From Streptomonospora alba (GTDB lineage Bacteria; Actinomycetota; Actinomycetes; Streptosporangiales; Streptosporangiaceae): DNA of 64,000 nt. The stretch covers positions 1 to 64,000 of the forward strand of contig NZ_JROO01000019.1 in the NCBI RefSeq assembly GCF_000826685.1, in the 5' to 3' direction. How positions within the stretch are numbered: position 1 is the first letter of the stretch; every line of letters starts with the position of its first letter. This document shows positions 44,483 through 57,490 of the stretch, in pieces. The notes beneath the pieces were generated by a model that saw only the letters and a list, made by a program, of their open reading frames with translations, had not been told where the DNA came from and did no database searches. A program made the translations under genes and the position numbers.

Positions 44483-44510
44483 TCAGGGGGATAGGGGGAG
44501 GTACTAGGGG
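44483..44510 (+). promoter_or_regulatory. TCAGGGG-ATAGGGG-CTAGGGG box array before the PKS genes
   Basis: Three boxes at 44483-44489, 44491-44497 and 44504-44510 in the divergent region between the oxidoreductase and the first PKS gene, the last about 120 bp before the PKS start. Same box family as the three other cluster promoters. Confidence 0.5.
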
Positions 44511-44629
44511 TTGTTGCCCCCGCTCGGCGGGCGGCAGGGTCTATTGCCGAGCGCGTTTGTATCTCGTTTGTCGTGCGCTCGCTGGAAGGTGGAGAAGGTG
44601 CAGCAGATCGCGCGTGGCGGTGGCGACTC

Positions 44630-47600
44630 ATGGCTTCGGTAGCGGAGGGCGCGGAGGTAGCCGTCGTCGGCATCTCGTGCAGGATGCCCGGGGCGACCGG
44701 CCCGGAACCGCTGTGGCGGGTGCTGCGGGACGGCGTGGACGCGGTCGGCACGGCCCCGGAGGGACGCTTGCGCGACGGGCGGGAACTGCCCGGGTTCGTC
44801 GGCCGCGGCGGTTTCCTGGACGACGTCGAGGGGTTCGACGCCCCGTTCTTCGGCACCTCCCCCCGCGAGGCCGCGGAGATGGACCCCCACCAGCGGCTCT
44901 CCCTGGAACTGGCCTGGGAGGCGCTGGAGGACCTGGGCACCGACGTGCGGACCCTGCCCGGCACCGGACTCTACATCGGCGCCATGGTCGACGACTACGC
45001 GATCATGCGGGCCGCCGCCCCGGGCGGAGCCGACATCACTCCGCATACGGCCACGGGATCGGCGCGCTCCATGATCGCCAACCGGGTCTCCTTCGCGCTC
45101 GGGCTGCGCGGCCCGAGCATGGTGGTCGACACCGGCCAGTCGTCCTCGCTGGTCGCCGTGCATATGGCGTGCGAGAGCCTGCGGACCGGAGAGAACGAAC
45201 TCGCCCTCGCCGGCGGCGTGCACCTGAACCTCTCCGGCCGGACCGTCGCGAAGATGGGGGCCTTCGGTGCGCTCTCGCCCAGCGGCCGCTGCCATACCTT
45301 CGACGAGCGGGCCGACGGGTTCGTGCGCGGCGAGGGCGGCGGCTTCGTGGTGCTCAAGCCGCTCCACGCCGCCGTCGCCGACGGTGACCGGGTCTACTGC
45401 GTCATCCCCGGCAGCGCTGTCAACAACGACGGCGGCGGTGACAGCCTCACGGCCCCCAGCACGGCTGCGCAGGCGGAGGTCCTGCGGGCCGCGTACCGGC
45501 GTTCGGGGGTGGCGCCGGATTCGGTCCACTACCTTGAGCTGCACGGTACCGGCACGCCGGCGGGCGACCCGGTGGAGGCCGCGGCGCTGGGCGAGGTCCT
45601 GGGAGGCGGCCGCGAACCCCAAGCACCCCTCCGCGTCGGCTCGGTCAAGACCAACATCGGTCACCTCGAAGGCGCTGCGGGCATCGCGGGCCTGCTCAAG
45701 ACCGTGCTGTCGATCCACCACGACGAGCTGCCGCCCAGCCTCAACTTCGCGCGGCCCGGCTCCCGCGTGCCGCTGGAGCGGATGAACCTGCGGGTGCTGA
45801 CGGCCCCGGAGCCCTGGCCGGAGCGGCCCGTGGCGGGTGTTTCGTCCTTCGGCATGGGCGGAACCAACTGCCACGTCGTCCTCACCGGACCTCCCGAGGA
45901 CGCCGCTGCCGAGCCGCAGAGCGCGCACCGGCCCGCCGTCGTGCCGTGGACGGTCTCGGCACACACTCCCCGGGCCCTTCGCGCCCAGGCCGCCCGCCTC
46001 GCCGAGTACGCCGCGGCCGACGGTGCGCCGGCCCCCGCCGACATCGGCTACTCCCTGACACGGCGCACCGGCCTGCCCCACCGGATGGCGGTCTCAGGCC
46101 GGGACCGCGACGAGCTTCTGCGAGGGCTGCGGGCGTTCGCGGACGGCTTGCCGGCTTCCGGCGTCGCCGAGGGGAGGGCCGCGGAGGGAGCCACGGCGGT
46201 GCTCTTCACCGGCCAGGGGGCTCAGCGCCCGGGCATGGGCCGCGAACTGCACGCGCGGTTCGGCGTATTCGCCCAGGAGTTCGACCGGGTCGCCGCGCTT
46301 ATCGACCGGCGACTGGAGCAGCCGCTGGTCGACGTGCTCTGGGCGGAGGCCGGATCGGATCGGGCCGAACTCCTCGACCAGACGCTCTACACCCAGTGCG
46401 CCACCTTCGCCCTGGAGGTCGCCCTCTACCGCCTCTTCGAGCACTGGGGCCTGGCACCGGACTACCTGCTCGGCCACTCCATCGGCGAGCTGGCCGCCGC
46501 GCACGTCGCCGGGGTGCTGAGCCTTGAGGACTCCTGTGAACTCGTGGCCGCCCGCGGGTCGCTGATGCAGGCTCTGCCGCGGACCGGCGCCATGGTCTCC
46601 GTGCAGGCCGCGGAGTCGAGAGTGGCGCCCCTGGTCGCCGCGCGCGCCGGCGCCGTCGACATCGCCGGGGTCAACGGTCCGGCCGCCACTGTCGTCGCGG
46701 GCGAGGAGGGCGTGGTCGAGGAGATCGCCGCGCAGTTGCGGGAGGAGGGGGTCAAGACGCGTCGGCTCCGCGTCAGCCATGCGTTCCACTCGCCCCTGAT
46801 CGAGCCCATGCTGGAGGATTTCCGGCAGGTGGCCGCGGGGTTGACCTATCGGGACCCCGCCGTCCCCGTGGTGTCCAACGTGACGGGCTGCGTCGTGGCG
46901 GCGGGGGAGATGAGCACGGCCGGCTACTGGGTCGAGCACGCCCGCCGCGCGGTGCGCTTCCTCGACGGCGTGCGGACCCTTGAGCACGCGGGCGTCACAC
47001 GCTGCCTGGAGCTGGGGCCCGACGGGGTGCTGACGGCCGCAGCGCGGGAAGCCTACGCATCACCGGCCGCGTTCGTCGCCGGCCTGCGGCGCGACCGCGA
47101 CGAGCCGAGCACCGCCGTCGCCGCGCTCGCGGAGATGCACGTGCACGGCGAGACCGTGGACTGGGAGGCGTTCTTCGGCGGCGGCGCCGTCCGGGTGCCG
47201 CTGCCCCGGTACGCGTTGCAGCGCCGTCCGTACCCGATCGCGCACGCCCCGGCCGACGGCTCCGACGCCGGGCAGGCCGGCGGACCCCGGCCCCCCGCGG
47301 CCGCGGACGAGTCGGCGGGGGAGCCGGACGCGAGCGGGCCGGCTCCGGCCGGGCAGGCCGCCTCCGAACACGCCCGGTCGGCCGGCGCCGACCCGCTGCG
47401 GCTCGTCCGCTCCCACGCCGCCGCACTGCTGGGCTACGACGGTCCGGACGACGTCGATCCGGTGCTGCCCTTCAAAGACCTGGGGATGAACTCGCTCACC
47501 GCGGTGGAGTTCAGAGACCGGCTCGCCCGCGTCACGGGGGCCGACCTGCCCAGCTCACTGGTCTTCGACTATCCGACGCCCTCCGCCCTCGCCGACCGCA

Positions 47601-50600
47601 TCGCCGCCGAGGACGGGGAGGCGGCCCGGCCGGGCACCGGCCGGCCGGCGGGGCCCTCGGCCGAACCGATCGCGATCGTGTCGATGGCCTGCCGCTTTCC
47701 CGGCGGGGCCGACTCGCCCGAGCGGCTGTGGGAGCTGCTGAGCGAAGGGCGGGACGCCGTCGGGGGATTCCCGCAGGACCGGGGATGGGACGTGGCCGCG
47801 CTGCTGGACCCGGCTGCCGGAGGGCCCGGCACCGGCCTCGCCCGCGAGGGCGGCTTCCTGCACGAGGCCACCGCGTTCGACCCGGAGTTCTTCGGTATCT
47901 CGCACCGCGAGGCGGCGTCGATGGAGCCCCAGCAGCGGCTCCTGCTGGAGACCGCCTGGGAGGCCGCCGAACGCGCCGGTATCGTCCCGGATTCGCTGCG
48001 GGGCAGCGAAACGGGCGTGTTCGTAGGCGCCATGCCGCAGAAGTACGGCCCGGCGGAGGAGGAAGCCGGCGAGGACGCCGCCGGCTACCTGCTGACGGGC
48101 ACGACCACGAGCGTGGCATCGGGCAGGATCGCCTATACCCTCGGGCTGGAAGGGCCCGCCCTCTCGGTCGACACGGCCTGCTCGGCCTCCCTCGTCGCGA
48201 TCCACCTGGCCGTGCGTGCGCTCCGCAACGGCGAGTGCGGCCAGGCGCTGGCCGGCGGCGCCACGGTCATGTCCTCCCCCGGCATCTTCGCCGAGTTCAG
48301 CAGGCAGGGAGGGATGTCGCCCAGCGGCCGGTGCAGGGCCTTCTCGGCCGACACCGACGGGACCGGATGGGGCGAGGGAGCGGGCATGCTCTTCCTCGAA
48401 CGCCTCTCCGACGCCCGCCGCCGGGGCCACCGGGTGCTGGCCGTCCTCCGCGGCAGCGCGGTCAACCAGGACGGTGCGAGCAACGGGCTCACGGCCCCCA
48501 GCGGCCCCGCTCAGAAGCGGGTCATCCGCCAAGCGCTGGCGGACGCGCGGCTGGAGGCGTCCGACGTCCAGGCGGTCGAGGCCCACGGGACGGGCACACG
48601 GCTCGGCGACCCAGTGGAGGCCAACGCACTCGCGGCCACATACGGAGCGGGCTCCGACGAGCACCCCGTCTGGCTGGGGTCGCTGAAATCCAACGTCGGC
48701 CACACGCAGGCGGCGGCCGGCGTCGGCGGCGTGATCAAAATGGTGCTGGCCCTGCGCCACCGGATGCTGCCGCAGACCCTGCACGTCAGTGAGCCCACGC
48801 CGCATGTCGATTGGGACGCGTCGCGGCTGCGCCTGCTCACCGAGTCGCGTTCCTGGCCCCGGACCGAGGGGCCGCGCCGGGCGGCCGTGTCGTCCTTCGG
48901 CATCAGCGGCACGAACGCGCACGCGATCCTGGAGGAGCCCCCGGAGGAGCAGGGCGCCGCCGACGCACCGCCCGGCGCGGCCGAGGGCGACAGGCCGGAA
49001 CCGGCGGGACCGCTTGAAGCGGTGCCGATCGTGGTCTCGGCCAAGAGCGAGGGCGCCCTGCGCGCCCAGGCGGGAAGGCTGCGGGAGTTCGTCACCCGAC
49101 GGCAGCCGGACCTCGCGGATCTCGGCGCCTCCCTGGTCTCGGCACGCACCGCCTTCGCGTGCCGGGCGGCCGTGCTGGCCGGTGACACCCGCGAGCTGGC
49201 CGAGGGGCTCTCAGCGCTCGAGCAGGGCCGCGACGCGGCCGAGCGGATGCAGGCGACAGCGCCCACCGAGTCTTCGCGGGTGGCCTTCGTCTTCCCGGGA
49301 CAGGGCTCCCAATGGCAGGGGATGGCCGCCGGCCTGTGGGAGGCCTACCCTGCCTTCGCCGCGGAACTGGAGGCGTGCGCCGAGGCGCTGGGGCCGTTCG
49401 TGGACTGGGACCCCATGGACGTCCTGCTGGACCGCCCGGGCGCCCCGCCGATGTCGCGGGTGGACGTCGCCCAGCCCGTGCTGTTCGCCACGATGGCCTC
49501 CCTGGCCGCCCTGTGGCGCGACCACGGTGTGGAGCCCGCCGCGGTGATCGGGCACTCGCAGGGCGAGGTGGCCGCGGCCTACGTGGCGGGCGGCCTTTCG
49601 CTGGAGGACGCTGCCCGCGTTGTGGCCAGACGCAGCCAGGCGTGGTCCGAGCTGCGGGGGCGGGGCGCCATGCTCGCGGCCTCGCTTTCGCCCGAGGAGG
49701 CCGGAGAGCGGATCGCTCCCTGGGGCGACGCGCTCGCGGTCGCGGCGGTCAACGCTCCCCGGTCGGTCGCGGTCTCGGGATCGCCGGAGGCCGTCGAGGA
49801 GCTCGAGGCCGAGTTGACCGCGCAGGGCGTCATGGCGCGGCGGGTTCCCGAGGTCGACGTCGCCGGCCATTCGCCGCAGGTCGAGGTGCTGCGGGAGCGG
49901 CTGCTGGCCGACCTCGGGCCGGTGTCGCCGCGCGCAGGCGTGATTCCGTTCTACTCCACGGTGACCGGCGGCCTCTTCGATACGGGCGGGCTCGACGCCC
50001 ACTACTGGTATCGGAACCTCCGAGAGCGGGTGCGCTTCCACGAGGGCACCCGCGCGGTGCTGGAGGCGGGAACGGCGGCGCTCGTGGAGACCGCGCCGCA
50101 TCCGGTGCTCGCTTCGGCGCTGCGTGAGACCGCCGAAGAGCACGGTCGGCCGTCGTCCGCACTCGCGACCCTCGCGCGCCGGGACGGCGGCCCTCGCCGC
50201 TTCCTCTCGGCACTCGCCGACGCCCACGTCCACGGCGTCGCCGTCGACTGGGAGCGGGTCTTCGGGCGTAGAGAGCCGGTGGACCTGCCCACCTACCCCT
50301 TCCAGCGGCGGCGCTACTGGCTGCAGGCCCGCCAGGGGCCGGGAGACGTCTCCGCCGCCGGACTCGTCGCCGAGACGCACCCCCTGCTCACCGCCGGCAC
50401 CGTCCTTCCCGATTCCGCGCAGCTGCTGTTCACCGGGCGCCTGTCCGCCGAGACCCACGCGCTGCTGGACGACCACCGGGTCCGGGGCACCGCCGTCGCG
50501 CCCCCGGAGCTCTTCTTGGACCTCGTCCTGCACGTGGGCGGGCATGTGCAGTGCGACGTCGTCGAGGAGCTGACCGTCGAGCACCCCATGGCCCTCCCGG

Positions 50601-53600
50601 ACACGGGTGCGCTCGTCCTGCACGTACTCGTGAGCCCCGAAGAGGACGGCCACCGCACCGTCCGCATGTACTCGCGCTCGGCCGAGTCCCGGTCCGGCGG
50701 CTGGACGCAGCACGCGCGGGCGGTGCTCACCCCCGAGGAGCCGACCGCGCCGGCGGTCGCAGACCAGCCCGCCGGCGGGTCTTCGGAGCCGCCGGACTAC
50801 GCCGGACTCGCCCGCAACGGCCTCGGCCTGGGCCCTGCGTTGCAGACCCTCTCCCGATCCTGGCGCAGCGGCGCCGAGGTGCTCGCTGAGGCGGCCGTCG
50901 GCGACGGCGGCCCGGTCGGCGACGCGGGAAGCGCGTCCTTCACCCTCCACCCCGCGCTGCTGGCGGGCGCGGTGCGCGCGTACCGCAGCGCGGCGGGACC
51001 GGCCGCGATGGCGACGACCTGGCGGCGGGTGGCGGTCTTCCGCACCGGCGCGGAGGGCCTGCACGTGCGCATCACCCCGGCGGGACCGGACGAGGCGTGC
51101 CTCGTCGCATCCGACGCCGAGGGAAGGGCCGTGTTGACCGCGGAGTCGGTCCGCTTCACCGAGCCCGGACCGGAGTGGAGCAGGCCGACCGGGAAGGCGG
51201 CCGCCGACGCGCTGTTCCGCGTCGCCTGGGTGCCGCGCCGCGGCACCCCCGGGGCCGCCGAGGAGCCGGATCCCGAGGTCGTCCGCCACGAACCGCCGGA
51301 GGAGCCCTCGGACCTGGCCGGCGCCGCCCGCACCGCGGTCAGCGCCGTCCTCGAACGGCTCCAGCGGGGCCTGCCGGGGGGAGGCCGGGTCGCCGTCGTG
51401 ACCCGGGGCGCCGTGGTCACCGGCCGCGGAGAGGGTGAAGACGCCGACCCCGCCGGCGCGGCGGTGTGGGGCCTGGTCCGCTCGGCCCGCGCCGAGTACC
51501 CGGACCAGCCGGTGATCGCCGACACCGACGGCTCGCCGGAGTCGGAGGCCGCATTGGCCGCCGCGCTGCGGTCCGGCGAGCCGGAGTTCGCGCTGCGCGA
51601 CGGCGTCGTATACGTGCCACGCCTGGAGCGCGCGGCGGCGGACGCGCAGGCGCCGCCTCCTCCCGGCGACGGGACCGTGCTGATCACCGGTGCTTCGGGA
51701 ACCCTGGGGCGGCGGATCGCTCGCCACGTCGTCGCCGAGCACGGGGTCCGGCGGCTACTGCTGGTCAGCCGGCGGGGCGCGGCGGCCGAGGGCGCCCGGG
51801 AACTGGCCGAGGAACTCGCGGAGGCCGGTGCGCAGGCCCACTGGGCTTCCTGCGATGCGGCCGATCGGGAGCAATTGGTCGCCCTGCTGGCGTCGGTCCC
51901 GGCCGAACACCCGCTCACCGGCGTGATCCACGCCGCCGGAGTACTCGAGGACGCGCTGGTCTCGTCCCTCACCGCCGACCAGGTCGACGCGGTGCTGCGG
52001 CCGAAGGCCGACGCGGCGGCCAACCTGCACGAGCTGACCGCCGAGCTGCCGTTGTCCTGGTTCGTGCTCTACTCCTCGATCATGGCCACCTTCGGCGGTC
52101 CCGGCCAGGCCAACTACGCCGCGGCCAACGCCTTCCTCGACGGCCTCGCCCTGCACCGGCGCAGCCGGGGCCTTCCGGCCGCCTCCCTGGGATGGGGGTA
52201 CTGGGACGAGCGCAGCGGCATGAGCGAGCACCTGAGCGAGGCCGACCTCGCGCGCATCGCCCGCTCCGGCGTCGTCCCGCTCTCCTCGGCGGAGGGTGCG
52301 GATCTGTTCGACGCCGCCCTGGCGGCGCAGGAGGCGCACACCCTGCCGGTCCGGCTCGACCCGGCCACGCTTCGCTCCCAGGCGGCGGACGGTTCGCTGC
52401 CGCCGCTGTTCGCGTCGCTGGCAGGCGGCCGCCGCGCGGCGGCCCCGGCGGTCGCCGGAGCCGGGGATTCGCTGGCCGACCGGCTCCGGGGCATGGACTC
52501 CCGGGATCGGGACACCGCCCTTCTCGACCTCGTCCGCGAACAGGCGGCCGCCGTCGTCGCCAACCCCGACCCCCACTCGATCGGACCCGACAACGCGTTC
52601 AAGGACGCGGGATTCGACTCCCTCACCTCGGTGGAGCTGCGGAACCGGCTGAACGGCAAGACCGGTCTCCACCTGCCGACGACGCTGCTCTTCGACCACC
52701 CCACGCCTGCCGCGGTCGCCCGGCACCTGCGCACCCGCCTGCTGGGAGAGGAGGCCGCCCCCGCTGCGCCGCCCGCTGGCGGAGGCGTCCCCGGCGACGC
52801 CGAGGACCCCGTCGCGATCGTGGCCATGAGCTGTCGGCTTCCGGGCGACGTGCGCAGTCCCGAGGACCTGTGGGCGCTGCTGCTGGAAGAGCGCGACGCC
52901 GTAGGGCCGTTCCCGACCGACCGCGGATGGCCGCCGGACCTCTACGACCCCGATCCGGGCCGCAGCGGGAAGTCGCGGGTGCAATCCGGCGGCTTCGTCT
53001 ACGACGCGCCCGACTTCGACGCCGCGTTCTTCGGGATCTCACCGCGCGAGGCGGCGGCGATGGATCCGCAGCAGCGGCTGCTTCTCGAAGTCTCGTGGGA
53101 GGCGATGGAGCGGGCCGGCATCCCGCCCGGCTCACTGGCCGGGGAGCCGGTCGGCGTCTATGTCGGCACCAACATGCAGGATTACGCCGCCGAGCAGCGG
53201 CAGACACCGCAGGACGCGGAGGGGTACCTGCTCACGGGCCGGTCGCAGAGCGTGGTCTCCGGCCGCGTCGCCTACGTGCTGGGACTGGAGGGCCCGGCCG
53301 TCACCGTGGACACGGCGTGTTCGTCCTCACTGGTCTCGATGCACCTGGCCGCCCAGGCGCTGCGCCAGGGTGAATGCTCACTCGCCCTGGCCGCAGGCGT
53401 GACCCTCATGTCCCGACCGCAGCTGTTCGTCGAGTTCAGCCGCCAGCGCGGGCTGGCCCCGGACGGGCGCTGCAAGGCGTTCTCCGACGCCGCCGACGGC
53501 ACCGGCTGGTCCGAAGGCGCCGGTGTGGTCGTGCTGGAGCGGCTTTCCGACGCGCGCCGCAGCGGTCACCCGGTGATCGGGCTGGTGCGCTCCAGCGCGA

Positions 53601-56600
53601 TCAATCAGGACGGCGCGAGCAACGGCCTGTCGGCGCCGAACGGTCCGGCTCAGCAGCGGGTCATCCGCCAGGCTCTGCAGAGCGCCGACCTGGGTTCGGC
53701 CGATGTCGACGCCGTCGAGGCCCACGGGACGGGGACGGTGCTGGGCGATCCGATCGAGGCGCATGCCCTGCTGGCCACCTACGGCCAGGACCGGGCGCCC
53801 GACCGGCCGCTGCTGGTGGGCGCGCTGAAGAGCGCCATCGGCCACACCCAGGCCGCCGCCGGCGTGTCGGGCGTGATCAAGATGCTCTTGGCGATGCGGG
53901 AGGGTGCGCTGCCCCGGAACCTGCACTGCCGAACGCCCTCCAGCCACGTGGACTGGTCCTCCGGCGCGGTACGGCTCGTGGACGAGCCGCTGCCGTGGCC
54001 GGAGCGGGACGGCGGACCCCGCCGAGCGGGTGTATCCGCGTTCGGCATCAGCGGCACGAACGCGCACGTGATCCTCGAAGCGCCGCCGTCCGTGCACGAC
54101 GGGGCGCCGGACGCCGAAGCGCGGTCCGCCGGCGACGGGGACGAGGACGGAGCAGGCAGGGCCTGCGTACCCGTCGCTGTGTGGCCGTTGTCGGCGCACA
54201 CCGCCTCGGCGCTGCGTGAACAGGCCGATCGGCTGCACAGGCACGTGGCCGCTCGCGAGGAGCTGTGCGCACAGGACGTCGGTTACTCCCTGGCCACCAC
54301 CCGGGCCGCATTCGAACACCGGGCCGCCGCCGTCGGACGCGACCGCGGCGAGCTGCTCGCCTCCCTGCAGGGGATCGCCGCCACGGGCGGCGCGGTGGCC
54401 GGAACCGCGACCGGAGGCACGACCGCCTTCCTGTTCACCGGTCAGGGAGCGCAGCGCCCGGGGATGGGCCGGGAGCTGTACGACCGCTTCCCCGTTTTCG
54501 CCGAGGCCTTCGACGCCGCCTGTGAGGAGTTCGACCGCCATCTCGGCCGGCCGCTCGGCGGCATCGTGTTCGCGGAGGAAGGCACACCCGAGGCCGCCGA
54601 GCTGGACCGCACCGAGTTCGCGCAGCCGGCCCTCTTCGCACTGGAGGCGGCCCTGTACCGGCTGCTGTCCAGTTGGGGCCTCGCTCCCGGCGCGCTGCTC
54701 GGCCACTCGATCGGCGAACTGGTCGCCGCACACGTCGCGGGGGTGTGGTCGCTGCAGGACGCCTGCGCGCTGGTGGCGGCGCGGGGCCGGCTCATGCAGC
54801 GGCTGCCGGCCGAAGGGGCGATGATCGCGGTCGAGGCCGCCGAAGAGGACGTCCGCGCCGCGATCGCAGGTCAGGAGAACGCCGTCTCACTGGCCGCGGT
54901 GAACGGGCCGCGGTCCTGCGTGGTCTCCGGCGACGCCGCCGTCGCCGAGAAGGCCGCCGAGACGCTGGGCGTGAAGGCGAAGCGGCTGCGGGTCAGCCAC
55001 GCGTTCCACTCACCGCATATGGAACCGATGCTCGACGATTTCCGTGCTGTCGCGGAAGGGCTCTCCTACGCCGAGCCGACCGTCCCGGTCGTGTCCAACG
55101 TGACCGGCGACTGGGCTGCGGCTGAGCTGGCCGATCCCGCCTACTGGGTCGCTCAGGCCCGCCGGGCGGTCCGTTTCTACGACGGCCTGCTGGCGCTGCG
55201 CGCCGCCGGGGTGGAGCGGTTCGCCGAGATCGGCCCCGCCGGCGTGCTGACCGCGGCGGTGCGCGGCGCCCTGGAGGACGAGCCTGCGGCTCCGGCCGCC
55301 GTTGCGGTCCTGAACCGCAGCGGGTCGGAGGCGTTGAGCGCCGCGTCCGCGGCGGCCCGGCTGCACACCGCCGGCCAGCCCCTCGACTGGGAGGCCTACT
55401 ACGGCGGGGCGTGCCGCCGCGTCGACCTGCCCACCTACCCTTTCCAGCGCAGGCGGTACTGGATCGACGACGCCGCCCCCGCGGAGTCCGGGCAGGCGCC
55501 GGACGGCGCGGCAGGCGCACCCGAGGATCGGCGGGAGCGGGAATTCTGGCACGCCGTCGAGCGGGAGGACCTCTCCGGTCTGCGTGCGCTCCTGGGGCTG
55601 GCCGAGGACGCACCACCGGAGTCCCTGCTCCCGGCGCTGTCGGCGTGGCGGCGCCGGTCGACGGCGGATTCCTGCGCCTACGGGCTGGCTTGGAGGCCCC
55701 GCACCCTGCGGCCGGGCACCCCGGCGGGGCGGTGGCTGGTCGTGGCCCCGCACGGAGCGGATGAGGAGCTCGACGCGGTTCTCCGGCAGCTGCATCGCGC
55801 CGGTACCGAGGCCGTCGCGGTATCACTGGAGGCCACGGCCTGCGACCGCGCATCGGCGGCAGACACGCTGCGCGCCTGCGTACCCGACGGCGTCGAGAGC
55901 GCCGAAGGGATCATCTCGCTGCTCGGCCTGGAGGAACGCGCCCGCAGCGGCTCCCCCGGCATACCGGCGGGGCCGGCCGCCACCGTGTGCCTCGTGCAAG
56001 CACTCGACGACCTGGGGGCGCCGGGCCGCCTGTGGCTGGTGACCCGCGATGCGGTGGCTGCCGGGCAGGTCGGCGGGCGCATCCGCCCGGACCAGGCCGC
56101 CGTATGGGGGATGGGACGCGTACTCGGGCTCGAACGGCCGGACCGCTTCGGGGGGCTCGTGGACCTCCCCGAGCAGGTCGAAGCCCCGATCGCCGATGCG
56201 TTCGCCGCTGTACTGGCCGGGCAGGACGACGAGGACCAGTTCGCCGTCCGCCCGGAGGGCGTGCTCGTGCCCCGCATCGTCCGCGCCCGGTTTCCCGGCG
56301 GCGACCGGGAGTGGCGAACGGGCGCAACGGCGCTGATCACCGGCGGAAGCGGCGGCATCGCCTCGCACGTCGCCGACTGGCTGGCCGACCGCGGCCCCGA
56401 CCACGTCGTCCTGGCCAGCCGCAGCGGCGGCGAACCGCCCGCGGCCGAGCGGCTGCGCCGGCAGGGCATCCGAGTGACCGCCGCCGCCTGTGACACGGCC
56501 GACCCCGAGGCCCTGAGGCGGCTCGTCGCCGATGTCGAAGCCGACGGTCCGTCCGTGCGCTCGGTGTTCCACGCTGCCGGTACCGTCGCGTTCTCCCCGC

Positions 56601-57490
56601 TGGCGGAGACCGATCCGGCCGAGGTGGCCGAGGTCGCCGCCGGAAAGGTCGCCGGGGCGCGCACCCTGGACGCGGTCTTCGGCGAGCGCGAACTCGACGC
56701 GTTCGTGCTCTTCTCCTCGGTCGCGGGAGTGTGGGGCAGCGGCGGCCAGGGCGCCTACGCCGCGGCCAACGCCTTCCTGGACGGCCTCGCCCTCGACCGG
56801 CGCCGCCGCGGCCTCGCCGCGACCTCCCTGGCGTGGGGGCCCTGGGCGGGCGCCGGCATGAACAGCCGGGAAGGGGTCGAGGAGTACCTGGTCCGGCGCG
56901 GGCTGCGGCCGATGCCGCCCGGCACGGCCCTGGCCGCGCTCGAAGCGGCGCTTGCCGGGGCCGAGCCGTCCGTCGTGGTCGCCGACGTCGACTGGGACCG
57001 CTTCGCCGTGGGCTATGCCGCGGACCGAGTGCGGCCGCTGATCGCCGAGATGCGTCCCGCTGACCCCGGCACGGCCGGCGGCGGCGCCGACAGCGACGGG
57101 AAACCCGCAGCGAGCACGGCCGAGCGGTTGCGGGACCTGCCCGCCGCCGAGCGGGACCGCGAGCTGCTGTCCCTCGTGCGCCGCCAGACGGCGGCCGTCC
57201 TGGGCCACCCCTCGGCCGATGCCGTCGCGCCGGCCAGAGCATTCCACGACGCCGGCTTCGACTCGCTGATGGCCGTCGAACTGCGCACCCGGATCAGCGA
57301 CGAGACCGGCCTGCCGGTAAGCGCGATGGCGGTCTTCGACTACCCGGATCCGCAGGCGCTCGCCGGCCACCTCGCCGACCTGGTGGCAGGAGGGTCCGGC
57401 GCCTCCGAGCCGCCCGTCCAACAGCGCCTGGAGACGTCGACCGCCGACGAGCTCTTCGACTTCATCGACCACGAGCTGGGGTTCTCATGA
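44630..57490 (+). CDS. Modular type I polyketide synthase: loading module (KSQ-AT-ACP) plus modules 1 and 2
   Basis: Read from ATG 44630 (GTG 44573 possible), 4286 residues. Loading module: KSQ with DTGQSSS (Gln170 replaces Cys), AT with GHSIGE (Ser617) and HAFH, hence malonyl-CoA decarboxylated to an acetyl starter, ACP (Ser955). Module 1: KS (Cys1184), AT with GHSQGE (Ser1643) but VAGH instead of YASH, DH with intact HxxxGxxxxP (His1949) but HPALLAG where HPALLDA is expected (Ala2112 replaces Asp), KR with [11 protein letters not shown] and Tyr2496 (B-type), ACP (Ser2664). Module 2: KS (Cys2897), malonyl AT (Ser3360, HAFH), KR lacking LDD (A-type, Tyr4043), ACP (Ser4212), C-terminal docking tail. 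It overlaps the next PKS gene by 4 bp. Confidence 0.95.
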   Translation: MASVAEGAEVAVVGISCRMPGATGPEPLWRVLRDGVDAVGTAPEGRLRDGRELPGFVGRGGFLDDVEGFDAPFFGTSPREAAEMDPHQRLSLELAWEALEDLGTDVRTLPGTGLYIGAMVDDYAIMRAAAPGGADITPHTATGSARSMIANRVSFALGLRGPSMVVDTGQSSSLVAVHMACESLRTGENELALAGGVHLNLSGRTVAKMGAFGALSPSGRCHTFDERADGFVRGEGGGFVVLKPLHAAVADGDRVYCVIPGSAVNNDGGGDSLTAPSTAAQAEVLRAAYRRSGVAPDSVHYLELHGTGTPAGDPVEAAALGEVLGGGREPQAPLRVGSVKTNIGHLEGAAGIAGLLKTVLSIHHDELPPSLNFARPGSRVPLERMNLRVLTAPEPWPERPVAGVSSFGMGGTNCHVVLTGPPEDAAAEPQSAHRPAVVPWTVSAHTPRALRAQAARLAEYAAADGAPAPADIGYSLTRRTGLPHRMAVSGRDRDELLRGLRAFADGLPASGVAEGRAAEGATAVLFTGQGAQRPGMGRELHARFGVFAQEFDRVAALIDRRLEQPLVDVLWAEAGSDRAELLDQTLYTQCATFALEVALYRLFEHWGLAPDYLLGHSIGELAAAHVAGVLSLEDSCELVAARGSLMQALPRTGAMVSVQAAESRVAPLVAARAGAVDIAGVNGPAATVVAGEEGVVEEIAAQLREEGVKTRRLRVSHAFHSPLIEPMLEDFRQVAAGLTYRDPAVPVVSNVTGCVVAAGEMSTAGYWVEHARRAVRFLDGVRTLEHAGVTRCLELGPDGVLTAAAREAYASPAAFVAGLRRDRDEPSTAVAALAEMHVHGETVDWEAFFGGGAVRVPLPRYALQRRPYPIAHAPADGSDAGQAGGPRPPAAADESAGEPDASGPAPAGQAASEHARSAGADPLRLVRSHAAALLGYDGPDDVDPVLPFKDLGMNSLTAVEFRDRLARVTGADLPSSLVFDYPTPSALADRIAAEDGEAARPGTGRPAGPSAEPIAIVSMACRFPGGADSPERLWELLSEGRDAVGGFPQDRGWDVAALLDPAAGGPGTGLAREGGFLHEATAFDPEFFGISHREAASMEPQQRLLLETAWEAAERAGIVPDSLRGSETGVFVGAMPQKYGPAEEEAGEDAAGYLLTGTTTSVASGRIAYTLGLEGPALSVDTACSASLVAIHLAVRALRNGECGQALAGGATVMSSPGIFAEFSRQGGMSPSGRCRAFSADTDGTGWGEGAGMLFLERLSDARRRGHRVLAVLRGSAVNQDGASNGLTAPSGPAQKRVIRQALADARLEASDVQAVEAHGTGTRLGDPVEANALAATYGAGSDEHPVWLGSLKSNVGHTQAAAGVGGVIKMVLALRHRMLPQTLHVSEPTPHVDWDASRLRLLTESRSWPRTEGPRRAAVSSFGISGTNAHAILEEPPEEQGAADAPPGAAEGDRPEPAGPLEAVPIVVSAKSEGALRAQAGRLREFVTRRQPDLADLGASLVSARTAFACRAAVLAGDTRELAEGLSALEQGRDAAERMQATAPTESSRVAFVFPGQGSQWQGMAAGLWEAYPAFAAELEACAEALGPFVDWDPMDVLLDRPGAPPMSRVDVAQPVLFATMASLAALWRDHGVEPAAVIGHSQGEVAAAYVAGGLSLEDAARVVARRSQAWSELRGRGAMLAASLSPEEAGERIAPWGDALAVAAVNAPRSVAVSGSPEAVEELEAELTAQGVMARRVPEVDVAGHSPQVEVLRERLLADLGPVSPRAGVIPFYSTVTGGLFDTGGLDAHYWYRNLRERVRFHEGTRAVLEAGTAALVETAPHPVLASALRETAEEHGRPSSALATLARRDGGPRRFLSALADAHVHGVAVDWERVFGRREPVDLPTYPFQRRRYWLQARQGPGDVSAAGLVAETHPLLTAGTVLPDSAQLLFTGRLSAETHALLDDHRVRGTAVAPPELFLDLVLHVGGHVQCDVVEELTVEHPMALPDTGALVLHVLVSPEEDGHRTVRMYSRSAESRSGGWTQHARAVLTPEEPTAPAVADQPAGGSSEPPDYAGLARNGLGLGPALQTLSRSWRSGAEVLAEAAVGDGGPVGDAGSASFTLHPALLAGAVRAYRSAAGPAAMATTWRRVAVFRTGAEGLHVRITPAGPDEACLVASDAEGRAVLTAESVRFTEPGPEWSRPTGKAAADALFRVAWVPRRGTPGAAEEPDPEVVRHEPPEEPSDLAGAARTAVSAVLERLQRGLPGGGRVAVVTRGAVVTGRGEGEDADPAGAAVWGLVRSARAEYPDQPVIADTDGSPESEAALAAALRSGEPEFALRDGVVYVPRLERAAADAQAPPPPGDGTVLITGASGTLGRRIARHVVAEHGVRRLLLVSRRGAAAEGARELAEELAEAGAQAHWASCDAADREQLVALLASVPAEHPLTGVIHAAGVLEDALVSSLTADQVDAVLRPKADAAANLHELTAELPLSWFVLYSSIMATFGGPGQANYAAANAFLDGLALHRRSRGLPAASLGWGYWDERSGMSEHLSEADLARIARSGVVPLSSAEGADLFDAALAAQEAHTLPVRLDPATLRSQAADGSLPPLFASLAGGRRAAAPAVAGAGDSLADRLRGMDSRDRDTALLDLVREQAAAVVANPDPHSIGPDNAFKDAGFDSLTSVELRNRLNGKTGLHLPTTLLFDHPTPAAVARHLRTRLLGEEAAPAAPPAGGGVPGDAEDPVAIVAMSCRLPGDVRSPEDLWALLLEERDAVGPFPTDRGWPPDLYDPDPGRSGKSRVQSGGFVYDAPDFDAAFFGISPREAAAMDPQQRLLLEVSWEAMERAGIPPGSLAGEPVGVYVGTNMQDYAAEQRQTPQDAEGYLLTGRSQSVVSGRVAYVLGLEGPAVTVDTACSSSLVSMHLAAQALRQGECSLALAAGVTLMSRPQLFVEFSRQRGLAPDGRCKAFSDAADGTGWSEGAGVVVLERLSDARRSGHPVIGLVRSSAINQDGASNGLSAPNGPAQQRVIRQALQSADLGSADVDAVEAHGTGTVLGDPIEAHALLATYGQDRAPDRPLLVGALKSAIGHTQAAAGVSGVIKMLLAMREGALPRNLHCRTPSSHVDWSSGAVRLVDEPLPWPERDGGPRRAGVSAFGISGTNAHVILEAPPSVHDGAPDAEARSAGDGDEDGAGRACVPVAVWPLSAHTASALREQADRLHRHVAAREELCAQDVGYSLATTRAAFEHRAAAVGRDRGELLASLQGIAATGGAVAGTATGGTTAFLFTGQGAQRPGMGRELYDRFPVFAEAFDAACEEFDRHLGRPLGGIVFAEEGTPEAAELDRTEFAQPALFALEAALYRLLSSWGLAPGALLGHSIGELVAAHVAGVWSLQDACALVAARGRLMQRLPAEGAMIAVEAAEEDVRAAIAGQENAVSLAAVNGPRSCVVSGDAAVAEKAAETLGVKAKRLRVSHAFHSPHMEPMLDDFRAVAEGLSYAEPTVPVVSNVTGDWAAAELADPAYWVAQARRAVRFYDGLLALRAAGVERFAEIGPAGVLTAAVRGALEDEPAAPAAVAVLNRSGSEALSAASAAARLHTAGQPLDWEAYYGGACRRVDLPTYPFQRRRYWIDDAAPAESGQAPDGAAGAPEDRREREFWHAVEREDLSGLRALLGLAEDAPPESLLPALSAWRRRSTADSCAYGLAWRPRTLRPGTPAGRWLVVAPHGADEELDAVLRQLHRAGTEAVAVSLEATACDRASAADTLRACVPDGVESAEGIISLLGLEERARSGSPGIPAGPAATVCLVQALDDLGAPGRLWLVTRDAVAAGQVGGRIRPDQAAVWGMGRVLGLERPDRFGGLVDLPEQVEAPIADAFAAVLAGQDDEDQFAVRPEGVLVPRIVRARFPGGDREWRTGATALITGGSGGIASHVADWLADRGPDHVVLASRSGGEPPAAERLRRQGIRVTAAACDTADPEALRRLVADVEADGPSVRSVFHAAGTVAFSPLAETDPAEVAEVAAGKVAGARTLDAVFGERELDAFVLFSSVAGVWGSGGQGAYAAANAFLDGLALDRRRRGLAATSLAWGPWAGAGMNSREGVEEYLVRRGLRPMPPGTALAALEAALAGAEPSVVVADVDWDRFAVGYAADRVRPLIAEMRPADPGTAGGGADSDGKPAASTAERLRDLPAAERDRELLSLVRRQTAAVLGHPSADAVAPARAFHDAGFDSLMAVELRTRISDETGLPVSAMAVFDYPDPQALAGHLADLVAGGSGASEPPVQQRLETSTADELFDFIDHELGFS

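Noticed and set aside
49211-51742. 843-residue minus-strand open frame inside the PKS
   Set aside because: Antisense shadow of AT and DH domains with clear motifs on the plus strand.
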